A stretch of DNA of 64,000 nucleotides from Rhodoferax bucti (GCF_005876985.1 NZ_VAHD01000003.1:62001-126000), one strand, 5' to 3'; numbered from the stretch's first letter, positions 41,762 through 51,300 are shown. A program made the numbers and translations. Notes: generated by a model from the sequence alone, not told the origin.

Positions 41762-43174
41762 TCAAAGCCGGGTCGCCCGCTGCAACCGCAGGTGGGCGGT
41801 GAGCCCGCCCCGGCTGGAGTTGGCCAGGTGGAAGGTGCCGCCCATGCGTTGCATGGTTTTTTCCACAATCGCCAGCCCCAGGCCGGCGCCATTGGCCGCG
41901 GTGCGAGCTGCCTCGCCCCGGAAAAAGGGCTGGGTGAGCTGGTACAGCTGCTCGGGCGCCACGCCGATGCCGTGGTCGCGCACCTTGATCAGCACCCATT
42001 TCTCTTTGGCCACTGCGCGGATGTGGATGTCGGCAATGCCGGTGTGCACCGATTTGCCGTAGCGCCGGGCATTTTCCAGCAGGTTGGTCAGCACGCGGCC
42101 CAGCTCGACCTCGTCGGCGTAGACCAGCAAGTCGTCTTCCAGCTCTACCTGAATCTGCACATCGTGCAGCTTGCGCATGCTGTAGATGCAGGTGTCCACC
42201 ACATCGCCCAGCACCACCGGGGTGAGGCTCACCCGGTCAGGACGGGCGTAGTCCAGAAACTTGTCGATGATGGCGTCGAGCTGGCTGATGTCGGCCGCCA
42301 TGTGGGCACGGGCCTCTTCGTTGCTCACGCTCATCTCGGTTTCCAGTCGCAGGCGGGCCAGAGGCGTGCGCAAGTCGTGCGAGATGCCGGCCAGCATCAG
42401 CGCGCGGTCTTGCTCCACCTTGGCCAGCTTTTGGGCCATGCGGTTGAAGCCGATGTTGACCTCGCGGATTTCGCTGGTGTTCACGTGTTCGTCCAACTGG
42501 CTGGCGGTGAAATTGCCTTCGCGCATGCGGCTGGCGGCAAAAGACAGCTCCTTCAGCGGGCGGTTGATCAGACCCGCAATCAGCGCAGCACCTGCAAGAG
42601 AGAGCACCGCCGCCACCAGCAGCCAGATCAGCCAGGTGGTGCCGCCTGCGGGGTTGAACTTGGTCTGGTCGGTTTGCAGCCAGTAGTCGTCCTTGTCGAT
42701 CTGGAAGCTCACCCACAGGCCGGGTTGGCCGTTCATGCTGCTGGCGACCACTGTGCCCTGGCCCAGGCGGGTGCCGAGCTCTTCGATCACCTGGCGGCTG
42801 AAAGCATCGTTGTTTTTGGAGGCAAAGGTGTCCGTAGGCTCACGCGGCACGATGCGCAGGCCTTCCTCGTCCTTCATGGTTTTGATGAGCGAAATGCGGG
42901 CAATGCCGTCCGCATACACCAGCGCGGCCCGGCTCAGGTTGACTTGGGAGGCCAGCAGCTGCGCTGTTTGCACCGCACGCGGCTCAAACTCCAGGGCGCG
43001 CAGGGTTTGCAGCCACGCCAGGATGCTGCCGATGAGCAGCACTGCCAGCAGAAAAAAAGTACGCCAAAACAGGCTGACGCGGGAAAACGGCTTGCGCCAG
43101 CCGCTGGCGGTGATCTCCTCGGCCAGCTCGGCGGGGGTGCTGGCGTCAAAGTCGGGAATCTGGGTCTGTTGCAA
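41762..43174 (-). CDS. envZ: Sensor histidine kinase, EnvZ-like
   Basis: A 470-residue inner-membrane kinase. TM1 (LFWRTFFLLAVLLIGSIL) is near residue 35, followed by a ~125-residue periplasmic domain. TM2 (WLIWLLVAAVLSLAGAALIA) is near 184, followed by HAMP with RMREGNFTAS. The H-box AGISHDLRTPLARLRLETEM (phospho-His) is near 267, and the N, G1 and G2 boxes include LLENARRYG, VRDHGIGV and GAGLGLAIVEK. It lies 16 bases after ompR on the same strand, with which it should form a two-component pair for envelope or osmotic signals. Confidence 0.9.
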   Translation of the reverse strand: MQQTQIPDFDASTPAELAEEITASGWRKPFSRVSLFWRTFFLLAVLLIGSILAWLQTLRALEFEPRAVQTAQLLASQVNLSRAALVYADGIARISLIKTMKDEEGLRIVPREPTDTFASKNNDAFSRQVIEELGTRLGQGTVVASSMNGQPGLWVSFQIDKDDYWLQTDQTKFNPAGGTTWLIWLLVAAVLSLAGAALIAGLINRPLKELSFAASRMREGNFTASQLDEHVNTSEIREVNIGFNRMAQKLAKVEQDRALMLAGISHDLRTPLARLRLETEMSVSNEEARAHMAADISQLDAIIDKFLDYARPDRVSLTPVVLGDVVDTCIYSMRKLHDVQIQVELEDDLLVYADEVELGRVLTNLLENARRYGKSVHTGIADIHIRAVAKEKWVLIKVRDHGIGVAPEQLYQLTQPFFRGEAARTAANGAGLGLAIVEKTMQRMGGTFHLANSSRGGLTAHLRLQRATRL

Positions 43175-43190
43175 ACGCGTCTACCGGTAG

Positions 43191-43928
43191 TTAGCTGGCG
43201 GCCGCTTCATCTGGCACAAAGACATAGCCCACGCCCCATACCGTCTGGATAAAGCGGGGGGTGGTGGGATCGGTCTCCAGCATTTTGCGCAACCGGGAGA
43301 CTTGCACATCCAGACTGCGGTCAAACGGCTCGAACTCCCGCCCGCGCGAGAGCTGGGCCAGCTTTTCGCGCGACAGGGGAATACGCGGGTGCCGGACCAG
43401 GGCCTTGAGCATGGCAAATTCACCGGTGGTGAGGGTGATTTCCTGGTCAGCTTTTTTGAGGGTGCGCAGCCCGAGGTCAAACACAAAGGTGCCGAATTTG
43501 ACCACTTCGTTGTCGCTGGAAGGAGCGCCGGGGGCCTCCTGTGCAGGCCGGCGGCGCAGCACCGCATGGATGCGGGCCAGCAGCTCGCGGGGGTTGAAAG
43601 GCTTGCCCAGGTAATCGTCGGCGCCGACTTCCAGACCCACGATGCGGTCAATGTCTTCGCCTTTGGCGGTGAGCATGATGACCGGCGTGAGATCGTTGGC
43701 GGCACGCAGGCGGCGGCAGATGGAGAGGCCGTCTTCGCCCGGCATCATCAGGTCCAGCACGATCAGGTCTGCCGTTTCCCGCAGCATGATGCGGGTGAGC
43801 GACTTGCCGTCTTCGGCCAGCAGCACCTCAAACCCTTCCTGGGTGAGGTAGCGGCGCAGCAGGTCGCGGATGCGCGCATCGTCATCCACCACCAGGATTT
43901 TGTTGGGTCGGTTGGCTTGGGGCTGCAT
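43191..43928 (-). CDS. ompR: Response regulator, OmpR family
   Basis: A 245-residue two-domain regulator. The receiver has ILVVDDDARIRDLLRRYL near residue 11, the phosphoacceptor in LIVLDLMMPGEDGLSI near 53-63, and MLTAKGEDIDRIVGLEVGAD (20 residues) near 88. The winged-helix DNA-binding domain ends with VQVSRLRKMLETDP and TVWGVGYVFVPD. It is the first gene of the ompR-envZ operon. GTAACA/TGTTAC half-sites occur upstream (43945-44017 region) and could be regulator-binding sites. Confidence 0.93.
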   Translation of the reverse strand: MQPQANRPNKILVVDDDARIRDLLRRYLTQEGFEVLLAEDGKSLTRIMLRETADLIVLDLMMPGEDGLSICRRLRAANDLTPVIMLTAKGEDIDRIVGLEVGADDYLGKPFNPRELLARIHAVLRRRPAQEAPGAPSSDNEVVKFGTFVFDLGLRTLKKADQEITLTTGEFAMLKALVRHPRIPLSREKLAQLSRGREFEPFDRSLDVQVSRLRKMLETDPTTPRFIQTVWGVGYVFVPDEAAAS

Positions 43929-44021
43929 GGCGTCCTCGAAATATGTAACAAGGCAGATTTTGCGCGGCTGGCGAGCGGAGTCGCCCCCGCCGGGCCCGAG
44001 TTTGACACTATGTTACAAATC

Positions 44022-44051
44022 TTGGGAAGATGACAACGGGCGCGCCATAAT
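44022..44051 (+). promoter_or_regulatory. Possible sigma-70 promoter of the PAS-GGDEF-EAL gene
   Basis: TTGGGA (44022-44027) and CATAAT (44046-44051) are 18 bases apart, followed by the GGGGAGG ribosome site about 20 bases later. Confidence 0.4.
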
Positions 44052-44080
44052 GACCCGAACAGGTATTCGGGGAGGATTAC

Positions 44081-46624
44081 TTGGATACACCCTACGCATT
44101 TGGAGACGGTTTGCTTCGCTGGCTGCTGACGCTGGCGTTGGGGCTGTGCGTGGCGGGTTTGCTGGGCTGCCTGTGGGTGCAACAGCGCAGCGTGCGCGCC
44201 CTGCGCCGGCAAGTAGGCCGGTTGCAGTTGACCATGCAGGCCCTGCCGGACGTGCTGTGCCTGATGGATGCACAGGGCCGCTGTGTGGAGGCGTTGAGCG
44301 CCTCTGGCGCCTGTGCAAATCCGGTGCCTGAATCTCAGAGAGGGGCCCTGCTGGAGCACATTCGCGCCACCTTGCACACCGGGGACGTGCGCACGGTGGA
44401 GTGCGCTTGGGCAACAGACCAGGGCCTGCGCCAGTTTGAAGTCCGCCTGCACGCGGTGGCGCCGTTGCACAGCGCGGCAGCTGCTGATACCCCCGCAGTG
44501 CTGTTGCTGGTGCGCGATGTGACCGAACACCACGCCGCTCAGGAGCGCCTGCGCGCGTCGGAGGCGCGCTTTCGTGGGCTGCTGCAAAACATCAGTTCCG
44601 TGGCGGTGCAGGGCTACCGGGCAGACGGCACTATTACCTACTGGAACCGCGCGTCGGAAAAGCTGTACGGCTACCCCGAGGCAGAGGTGCTGGGCCGCGA
44701 CGGGTTGCAAGCGCTGGTTTCCTTGCCCTACCAGGCGCAGGCGCTGGAGGCCTTGCGCACCATGCACGACACCGGCGAGGCGCTGGCGCCCCAAGAGCTG
44801 GTGATGCTGCACAACCACGGCCACGAGGTGCCGGTGCTCTCCAGCTACGCCGCTGTGGAAGGGGCGACGGACCATGCCGAGTTTTTCCGCTTTGATATTG
44901 ACCTGACCGAGCGCAAGCGCACCGAAGCGGAGTTGCGGGTGGCCGCCACTGCCTTTGAAGCCCAAGAGGGCATGATGGTGACCAACGCCCAGCGGGAAAT
45001 TTTGCGGGTCAACCAGGCCTTCACCCGAATTTCCGGCTACGAGGATTACGAGGTGCTGGGCCGCCAGCCCACCATGTTCAGCTCAGGCTGGCACGACAAC
45101 GCGTTCTACAAGGAAATGAATGACACCCTGGTCGAGAAAGGCACTTGGGAGGGCGAAATCTGGAACCGGCGCAAAAACGGCGAGGTGTATCCGCAGTGGC
45201 TGCATGTGACGGCGGTGGCGGATGACACCGGTGCTGTGAGCCACTATGTGGCCACCGTGACCGACATCACCCAGCGCAAGGCGGCGGAAGACCAGATCCG
45301 GCAACTGGCGTTTTACGACCCGCTCACCGGCCTGCCCAACCGGCGCATGCTGCTGGACCGGCTGCGCCACGCCCTGGCCAGCAGTGCCCGCAGCGGTGCC
45401 TGCGGCGCCTTGCTGTTCATTGATCTGGACCACTTCAAAACCCTGAACGACACCCTGGGCCATGACAAAGGCGATTTATTGTTGCAGCAAGTGGCCCAGC
45501 GCCTGCTCGACACAGTGCGGGAGGAAGACACCGTGGCCCGCCTAGGCGGCGATGAATACGTGGTGATGCTCGAAGGGCTGGACGCCGCCCACGATGCGGC
45601 GGCGTCGCAGGCCACTTTGGTGGGAGAAAAAATCATTACCACCCTGAACCGCCCCTACAACCTGGCGGGCCACGAATTTCATAGCACCCCGAGTGTGGGC
45701 TTGACGCTGTACAGCGGGCACGAGGTCGGGGTGGACGAGCTGCTCAAGCAGGCTGACTTGGCCATGTACCAAGCCAAAAACGCCGGCCGCAATGGCATGC
45801 AGTTTTTTGACCCGCAGATGCAGGCGGCGGTAAGCCGGCGTGCGGAGTTGGAGGCCGACATCCGCCAAGGCATTTTGCAAGGCCAGTTTGCACTGCACTA
45901 CCAGCCGCAGGTGGATGTGAACGGCACGGTGCTGGGTGCAGAGGCCCTGCTGCGCTGGCAACACCCGGTGCGCGGTGCCGTGTCCCCGGCCGAGTTCATT
46001 CCGGTGGCCGAGGAGTCGGGCCATATTTTGAACCTGGGCAGCTGGGTGCTCGACACCGCCTGCGCCCAGTTGGTGGAATGGGCACGGCACCCCGCCACGG
46101 AGGCACTCACGCTGGCGGTGAATGTGAGTTCGCGGCAGTTCCGCCAGCAGGATTTTGCCGACTACATCCTCGGCCTGCTGGACTACACCGGTGCCAACCC
46201 CAAGCGCCTCAAGCTGGAGCTGACCGAGAGCCTGCTGGCCGATAACCTGGACGACGTGATCACCAAAATGTCTGCCCTGCGGGCGCGGGGTGTGGGCTTC
46301 TCGCTGGATGACTTTGGCACCGGCTATTCCTCGCTGTCCTACCTCAAGCGCCTGCCGCTGGACCAGCTCAAGATCGACCAGAGCTTTGTGCAGGATGTGC
46401 TCACCGACCCCAACGACGCGGCGATAGTGCAAACCATTGTGGCCCTGGGCCGCACCCTGGGCATGGCGGTGATTGCCGAAGGCGTGGAAACCCAGCCACA
46501 GCAGCGCTTTCTGTTTGACAATGGCTGCACCATGTACCAAGGCTATTTGTTCAGTCGCCCCTTGCCGGCAGAGGCGTTTGCCGGGTTTGTGGTGGCGTCG
46601 GCATCCCGGCTGGAGCCCGCATGA
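44081..46624 (+). CDS. PAS-PAS-GGDEF-EAL c-di-GMP signalling protein
   Basis: An 847-residue protein. The TTG start at 44081 is decided by a strong GGGGAGG seven bases upstream; no in-frame ATG lies nearby. One transmembrane segment (LLTLALGLCVAGLLGCLW) is near residue 15. PAS-like domains follow near 50-150, 160-280 and 290-405, the last with ITQRKAAEDQIRQL. The GGDEF domain has FYDPLTGLPNRR and an RLGGDEYVVML active site (GGDEY). The EAL domain has GAEALLRWQHP, DDFGTGYSSLSYLKRLPLDQ (20 residues) and AEGVE. Both catalytic centres look largely intact, so it could make or break c-di-GMP. It overlaps the next EAL gene by four bases. Confidence 0.92.
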   Translation: MDTPYAFGDGLLRWLLTLALGLCVAGLLGCLWVQQRSVRALRRQVGRLQLTMQALPDVLCLMDAQGRCVEALSASGACANPVPESQRGALLEHIRATLHTGDVRTVECAWATDQGLRQFEVRLHAVAPLHSAAAADTPAVLLLVRDVTEHHAAQERLRASEARFRGLLQNISSVAVQGYRADGTITYWNRASEKLYGYPEAEVLGRDGLQALVSLPYQAQALEALRTMHDTGEALAPQELVMLHNHGHEVPVLSSYAAVEGATDHAEFFRFDIDLTERKRTEAELRVAATAFEAQEGMMVTNAQREILRVNQAFTRISGYEDYEVLGRQPTMFSSGWHDNAFYKEMNDTLVEKGTWEGEIWNRRKNGEVYPQWLHVTAVADDTGAVSHYVATVTDITQRKAAEDQIRQLAFYDPLTGLPNRRMLLDRLRHALASSARSGACGALLFIDLDHFKTLNDTLGHDKGDLLLQQVAQRLLDTVREEDTVARLGGDEYVVMLEGLDAAHDAAASQATLVGEKIITTLNRPYNLAGHEFHSTPSVGLTLYSGHEVGVDELLKQADLAMYQAKNAGRNGMQFFDPQMQAAVSRRAELEADIRQGILQGQFALHYQPQVDVNGTVLGAEALLRWQHPVRGAVSPAEFIPVAEESGHILNLGSWVLDTACAQLVEWARHPATEALTLAVNVSSRQFRQQDFADYILGLLDYTGANPKRLKLELTESLLADNLDDVITKMSALRARGVGFSLDDFGTGYSSLSYLKRLPLDQLKIDQSFVQDVLTDPNDAAIVQTIVALGRTLGMAVIAEGVETQPQQRFLFDNGCTMYQGYLFSRPLPAEAFAGFVVASASRLEPA

Positions 46625-47937
46625 GTTCGCCAGACCTCGCCGAGAACATCCACATCCGCCGCATCCGCTTGCTGTTGTGGTTTGCTGCGGGGTTGACGGC
46701 GCTGCTCGGAGGCAGCTGGGCCGTGTTTTTTGCGTGGCGGGGTGACGTCAATATTTTTCTGGTGGATTTGTCGCTGCTGGTGCTAGGCGGCTTGGTGGGC
46801 TGGCTCACCCACAAGCGGCGGACCCGGTTGGCTTTTCTGGTGACGCTGGGGGTTGCGTATCTGGTAATCGTGGGCATGTCCTTGTTTTTTGATGTGCCCC
46901 GCGAGGATGCGCCGCGCACCTCCCACCTGTACCTGCTGGTGATGATGATGGCGTGCACCCTGGTCTTGCGGGGGGAGTCGCGGTGGTTGCGTTGGGGCGC
47001 GCCCGCGGTGCTGGGCGTGACGTTTATTGTTTTCGCCAGTACTACCTGGGGCTTTGAGTCGGAGTACCTGATTGCCACCTCCATCCGCCGCTACGGGGGC
47101 TGGGTGCATGGCGGTATTGCGGTGATTGGTTTGATGGCGCTGGTACACATCATGCTCGCCGATGTGGCTGAGGCCAACTGGCTGGAGCTGGAGTTGCGCA
47201 AGGGGCTGACGCGCAAAGAGTTCTTTTTGGTCTATCAGCCGCAGGTGCGTGCGGATGGTGTTGTGGTGGGGGCTGAGGCCCTGATCCGCTGGAAGCACCC
47301 CAAGCTGGGGCTGGTGCCGCCGGGCCAATTTATTACCGCCGCGGAAGACACGGGTTTGATTTTGCCCATTGGCGAGTGGGTGCTGCAAACCGCCTGTGCC
47401 ACCTTGTCCACCTGGGCAAAAACGCCTGCACTGGCCGGCTTGACGCTGTCGGTCAACGTCAGCGCCAAGCAGTTTTTACAGCCCAGTTTTGTGCAGCAAG
47501 TGGCCGATGTGCTGGCGGCCAACGGCGTGCCGCCGGACCGCCTCAAGGTGGAGCTCACCGAGAGCATGCTGGTGCATGACATGAATGACATCGTCCAAAA
47601 AATGCACCTGCTGCACAGCCTGGGCGTGGGCTGCTCGCTGGATGATTTTGGTACCGGCTTTTCCTCGCTCAGCTACCTCAAAAAATTACCGCTCGACCAG
47701 CTCAAGATCGACCAGTCTTTTGTGCGCGATGTGCTCACCGACCCGAGCGATGCTGCCATCGCCCGCACGGTACTGCAGCTGGGGGAGAGTTTGGGTTTCT
47801 CGGTGATTGCCGAGGGCGTGGAAACCGCCGGGCAGCGCGACTTTTTGCTTGCCCACCGCTGTGAGTTGTTTCAGGGCTATTTGTTCAGCCGTCCGCTGTC
47901 GTTGGCTGATTTTGAGACCTATGTCTCTCATCTGTAA
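46621..47937 (+). CDS. Membrane-bound EAL-domain c-di-GMP phosphodiesterase
   Basis: A 438-residue protein. About five or six hydrophobic segments fill the first ~185 residues (for example LLLWFAAGLTALLGGSWAVF near 18). They are followed directly by an EAL domain without GGDEF. VVGAEALIRWKHP near 217, VNVSAKQFLQP near 280 and DDFGTGFSSLSYLKKLPLDQ (20 residues) near 340 are intact. IAEGVE near 398 completes the catalytic set. The EAL half is closely similar to that of the preceding protein, indicating duplication. The ATG overlaps the previous stop (ATGA). Confidence 0.9.
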   Translation: MSSPDLAENIHIRRIRLLLWFAAGLTALLGGSWAVFFAWRGDVNIFLVDLSLLVLGGLVGWLTHKRRTRLAFLVTLGVAYLVIVGMSLFFDVPREDAPRTSHLYLLVMMMACTLVLRGESRWLRWGAPAVLGVTFIVFASTTWGFESEYLIATSIRRYGGWVHGGIAVIGLMALVHIMLADVAEANWLELELRKGLTRKEFFLVYQPQVRADGVVVGAEALIRWKHPKLGLVPPGQFITAAEDTGLILPIGEWVLQTACATLSTWAKTPALAGLTLSVNVSAKQFLQPSFVQQVADVLAANGVPPDRLKVELTESMLVHDMNDIVQKMHLLHSLGVGCSLDDFGTGFSSLSYLKKLPLDQLKIDQSFVRDVLTDPSDAAIARTVLQLGESLGFSVIAEGVETAGQRDFLLAHRCELFQGYLFSRPLSLADFETYVSHL

Positions 47938-47951
47938 TTTGTAGTTGTCTC

Positions 47952-50405
47952 ATGCCCGATTTATTGAATGCCAGTGCCGCCCCTGATGTGCTGGCCCACC
48001 CCGATGCCAGCGCACAGTTGGGCCGGTTTGAGTTGATTCGCATGCTGGGCCAAGGGGCGCAGAGCACCGTGTGGCTGGCGTTTGACCCCCGCATGGAGCG
48101 CGAAGTCGCCATCAAGGTGTTGCGCACCTCGGTAGGGGCGGACGAGCAGGCGGTGGCCAAGTGGTTGCAGGAAGCCCGCAGTGTGGGCCGGGTCACGCAC
48201 CCCAACATCGTGCCGGTGTACGAGGCCGATATTCACGGCATCCAGCCCTACCTGGTGTTTGAGTACATCGCAGGCCACACGCTGGACCACATGGTGCGGC
48301 AGCAGGGCGCCTTGCCCGCCACCCAGGCCGTGGCCTTGATGCTGGATGTGCTGGATGCGGTGGGTGTCGCCCACGCCGCCGGCGTGGTGCACCGGGATTT
48401 GAAGCCTTCCAACATCCTGATCGATACGGCGGGCCGGGCGCGCATTATGGATTTTGGGATCGCCGCCCGCATCCGTCAGGCCGGCCATGCCGGTGAGGAT
48501 GCCAGCCATGCGGGCACCATTGGCTACCTGTCGCCCGAAGTCGCCCATGGTGTGGCGCCTGCGCCGGCCATGGATATTTTTTCTGCCGGGCTGGTGCTGG
48601 CCGAAATGCTGATGGGCCGGCAACTGCTGCAAGAGTCAGACCCTTACCGCGCGCTTTACCGCGTCACCCACGAGCAGCTGACGCTGCCGCAGGTGATGCC
48701 GGCGGGGGTGGATGACCAGCTGCGCGCCATTGTGCACAGGGCCTTGGCGCTGGACAGCACCCAGCGCTTCGCCCGCGCAAGCGATTTCTTTGCCGCTCTG
48801 GAAGCGTGGATGCAAGCCTTGCAGGGTGCATCCACGCAAAGCGATGCGGCCCACAACGCCACGCTGGAGTTTTTACTGCGCCGCATGCGGCACAAGAGTG
48901 ACTTTCCGGCGCTCTCCGACTCGGTGAGCCGCATCCAAAGCATGGCCAGCTCGGACAAAGAGAGCGTGGGCAGTGTTACCAACGAAATTCTCAAGGACGT
49001 GGCCCTCACCAACAAGCTATTGCGGCTGGTGAACAGCGCCCACTTTGCCCGGGGTGGCAGCATCAGCACCGTGTCGCGCGCGGTGCAGTTGGTGGGGTTC
49101 AACGGCATACGCAACATGGCCTTGAGCCTGGTGCTGCTGGAGCACATGCAGGATAAAATCCATGCCGCCATGCTCAAAGAGGAGTTTTTACGCTCCCTGA
49201 TGGCCGGCTCCATTGGCGGCGAGTTGTGCCCGGTGCTGCGAGAGAGCGAGGAGGCGTTTATCGGCTCCATGTTTCAGAACCTCGGGCGCTTGCTGGCCAA
49301 GTTTTACTTTCCGGAAGAGGCCGCCCGCGTGCGCAGCCTGATGCAGTCCGCCCGCGACCCGATGACCGAGCTTGCTGCCGCCACCAGCGTGCTGGGCCTG
49401 ACCTACGAGGACCTGGGTGTGGGCATTGCCAAAACCTGGGGCTTGCCCACAGGCATCCAGCGCTGCATGCGCAAGCCGGCGGGGGCGCCACCGTCGGCCG
49501 CGCCGCAAGACACGGCGGAGCGCATCCGCTGGATTGCGCTGGCCTCCAACGAAATTGCGGATGTGCTGCTCCACAGCGAAGCCCGCGAGGTGGATGCCCG
49601 CATTGCCAGCGTGGTGAAGAAATACGCCCAAGCCATGGGCAGCAGCGGCAAGGCGGTCACCGAGGCCACTTTGCGGGCCCGCCAGAAACTGGTGGAGCTG
49701 GCGCAGGCCATGGAGTTGACGATTGCTCCCGGCTCTGCGGCTGCCAAACTGCTGCAATTACCGGCGGATACCGCCAACGCACCTGCCAGCCCGCCTCACG
49801 AGACCGATGGCAACCTGGGCAGCTTCGCCTTGCACGCTACCCAGGCAGCACCGCTGGACGAGCCGGGAGACCCGGTGGTGCGCAGCTCGCGGGTGGCCGA
49901 AACCTTGTCGGCCGGCATTCAGGACATCACCAACGCCATGGTGGAGGACTTCAAGCTCACCGACGTGCTGCGCATGATTCTGGAAACCATGCTGCGTGCG
50001 CTGGAGTTCGACCGCATCATTTTTTGCATGCGCGATGCCAAAACCGAGATGATGACCGGCCGCTTCGGGCTGGGGCAGGGCGTGGAGCTGCACACCAAGG
50101 GCTTCAAAACCCACTTGAAGGCGACCACGCCGGACTTGTTTGGCGTGGTGTGCATCCGCGGGGCAGACACCATGATTAGCGATGCCACCGAGCCTCGCAT
50201 CGTGCAGCGCTTGCCGGGCTGGTACCGCACCGGCTTGAATGCGCCCGCGTTTTTGCTGCTGCCCTTGCACATCAAGGGGGCCCCCTTCGGCTTGATTTAT
50301 GCCGACAAGCTGCAGCACGGCACGCTGGACCTGGATGAGAAAGAGCTGGCCTTGCTGCGCACCCTGCGCAACCAGGCGGTGATGGCCTTCAAGCAATCCA
50401 GCTAA
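47952..50405 (+). CDS. Ser/Thr protein kinase fused to HDOD and GAF domains
   Basis: An 817-residue multidomain protein. The Hanks-type kinase domain (about residues 18-290) has the glycine loop LGQGAQSTVW, catalytic Lys in VAIKVL, HRDLKPSNILI and DFGIAARI, and HAGTIGYLSPE in the activation region. An HDOD domain follows (about 310-510) with LLRLVNSAHFARGGSISTVS (20 residues). The C-terminal third (about 645-815) resembles a GAF domain, with FDRIIFCMRDAKTEMMTG. It lies 14 bases after the EAL gene, so may share its transcript. No transmembrane segment is seen. Substrates unknown. Confidence 0.88.
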   Translation: MPDLLNASAAPDVLAHPDASAQLGRFELIRMLGQGAQSTVWLAFDPRMEREVAIKVLRTSVGADEQAVAKWLQEARSVGRVTHPNIVPVYEADIHGIQPYLVFEYIAGHTLDHMVRQQGALPATQAVALMLDVLDAVGVAHAAGVVHRDLKPSNILIDTAGRARIMDFGIAARIRQAGHAGEDASHAGTIGYLSPEVAHGVAPAPAMDIFSAGLVLAEMLMGRQLLQESDPYRALYRVTHEQLTLPQVMPAGVDDQLRAIVHRALALDSTQRFARASDFFAALEAWMQALQGASTQSDAAHNATLEFLLRRMRHKSDFPALSDSVSRIQSMASSDKESVGSVTNEILKDVALTNKLLRLVNSAHFARGGSISTVSRAVQLVGFNGIRNMALSLVLLEHMQDKIHAAMLKEEFLRSLMAGSIGGELCPVLRESEEAFIGSMFQNLGRLLAKFYFPEEAARVRSLMQSARDPMTELAAATSVLGLTYEDLGVGIAKTWGLPTGIQRCMRKPAGAPPSAAPQDTAERIRWIALASNEIADVLLHSEAREVDARIASVVKKYAQAMGSSGKAVTEATLRARQKLVELAQAMELTIAPGSAAAKLLQLPADTANAPASPPHETDGNLGSFALHATQAAPLDEPGDPVVRSSRVAETLSAGIQDITNAMVEDFKLTDVLRMILETMLRALEFDRIIFCMRDAKTEMMTGRFGLGQGVELHTKGFKTHLKATTPDLFGVVCIRGADTMISDATEPRIVQRLPGWYRTGLNAPAFLLLPLHIKGAPFGLIYADKLQHGTLDLDEKELALLRTLRNQAVMAFKQSS

Positions 50406-50420
50406 GCATTCGCGGCACGT

Positions 50421-50456
50421 AAAAAAAGCCTCTGCAAACTTTTGCAGAGCATTTTG
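50421..50456. terminator. Bidirectional intrinsic terminator
   Basis: CTCTGCAAA (50430-50438) and TTTGCAGAG (50441-50449) form a strong stem. On the minus strand it is followed by GCTTTTTTT, and on the plus strand by ATTTTGCTTT. It separates the kinase gene from the convergent bdhA gene. Confidence 0.85.
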
Positions 50457-50466
50457 CTTTCAATTT

Positions 50467-50530
50467 GCTATTTATTTGATAGCTGCTTGCGCTTACTTAT
50501 CGGGCGCTAGAGCCCGATTTGACTTGAAAT
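50467..50530 (+). repeat. Dispersed ~55-base repeat, between kinase gene and bdhA
   Basis: A full copy: GCTATTTATTTGATAGCTGC, then TTGCGCTTACTTATCGGGCG, then CTAGAGCCCGATTTGACTTG and AAAT. It reaches the bdhA stop codon. Confidence 0.9.
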
Positions 50531-51300
50531 TACTGCGCTGTCCAGCCACCGTCCATATTCCACGCCACACCGCGCACGTTGTCGCCAGCGGGAGAGCAGA
50601 AGAACACCGCCAAGGCGCCCAGCTCCTCGGGCGTGGTGAATTGCATGGAGGGTTCTTTCTCGCCCAGCAGTTGTTTGGTGGCGTCCCCGTTGCTGATGCC
50701 TTGCGCGGCAGCTTTGGCGTCCACCTGCTTTTGCACCAGCGGGGTCAGCACCCAGCCGGGGCAGATGGCGTTGCAGGTCACGCCGGTGGTGGCGTTTTCC
50801 AGAGCCGTCACCTTGGTCAGGCCCACCACACCGTGTTTGGCCGCCACATAGGCCGATTTTTCGGCGGAGCCCACCAGCCCGTGGACCGACGCCACGTTGA
50901 TGATGCGGCCCCAGTTCTTCGCCTGCATGCCGGGCAGGGCCAGGCGCGTGGCGTGGAAGGCGCTGCTCATGTTGATGGCGATGATGGCGTCCCACTTTTC
51001 GATGGGGAAGTTTTCGACCCGCGCCACATGCTGGATGCCGGCGTTGTTGACCAGAATGTCCACGCCGCCAAAGGTGGCCTTGGCGTGTTCGATCATGGCT
51101 TCGATCTCGGCGGGCTTGCTCATGTCCGCGCCGTGGTAGGTCACTTGCACGCCCAGGGCGGCCACTTCGGCCTTGGGGCCCTCCACATCACCAAAGCCGT
51201 TGAGCACGATGTTGGCGCCTTGGGCGGCCAGTGCCTTGGCGATACCCAAACCGATGCCGCTGGTGGAGCCGGTAACGAGGGCGGTTTTACCTTTCAACAT
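50530..51300 (-). CDS. bdhA: 3-hydroxybutyrate dehydrogenase
   Basis: A 256-residue short-chain dehydrogenase. TGSTSGIGLGIAKAL near residue 10 binds NAD, NNAGIQHVARVENFP near 86 and SVHGLVGSAEKSAYVAAKHG (20 residues) near 138 contain the catalytic Ser/Tyr/Lys. NAICPGWVLTPLVQKQ near 180 is characteristic of D-beta-hydroxybutyrate dehydrogenases, which oxidise 3-hydroxybutyrate to acetoacetate in PHB use. It is divergent from an alpha/beta-hydrolase gene. AAGGAAG lies upstream of the ATG. Confidence 0.92.
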   Translation of the reverse strand: MLKGKTALVTGSTSGIGLGIAKALAAQGANIVLNGFGDVEGPKAEVAALGVQVTYHGADMSKPAEIEAMIEHAKATFGGVDILVNNAGIQHVARVENFPIEKWDAIIAINMSSAFHATRLALPGMQAKNWGRIINVASVHGLVGSAEKSAYVAAKHGVVGLTKVTALENATTGVTCNAICPGWVLTPLVQKQVDAKAAAQGISNGDATKQLLGEKEPSMQFTTPEELGALAVFFCSPAGDNVRGVAWNMDGGWTAQ

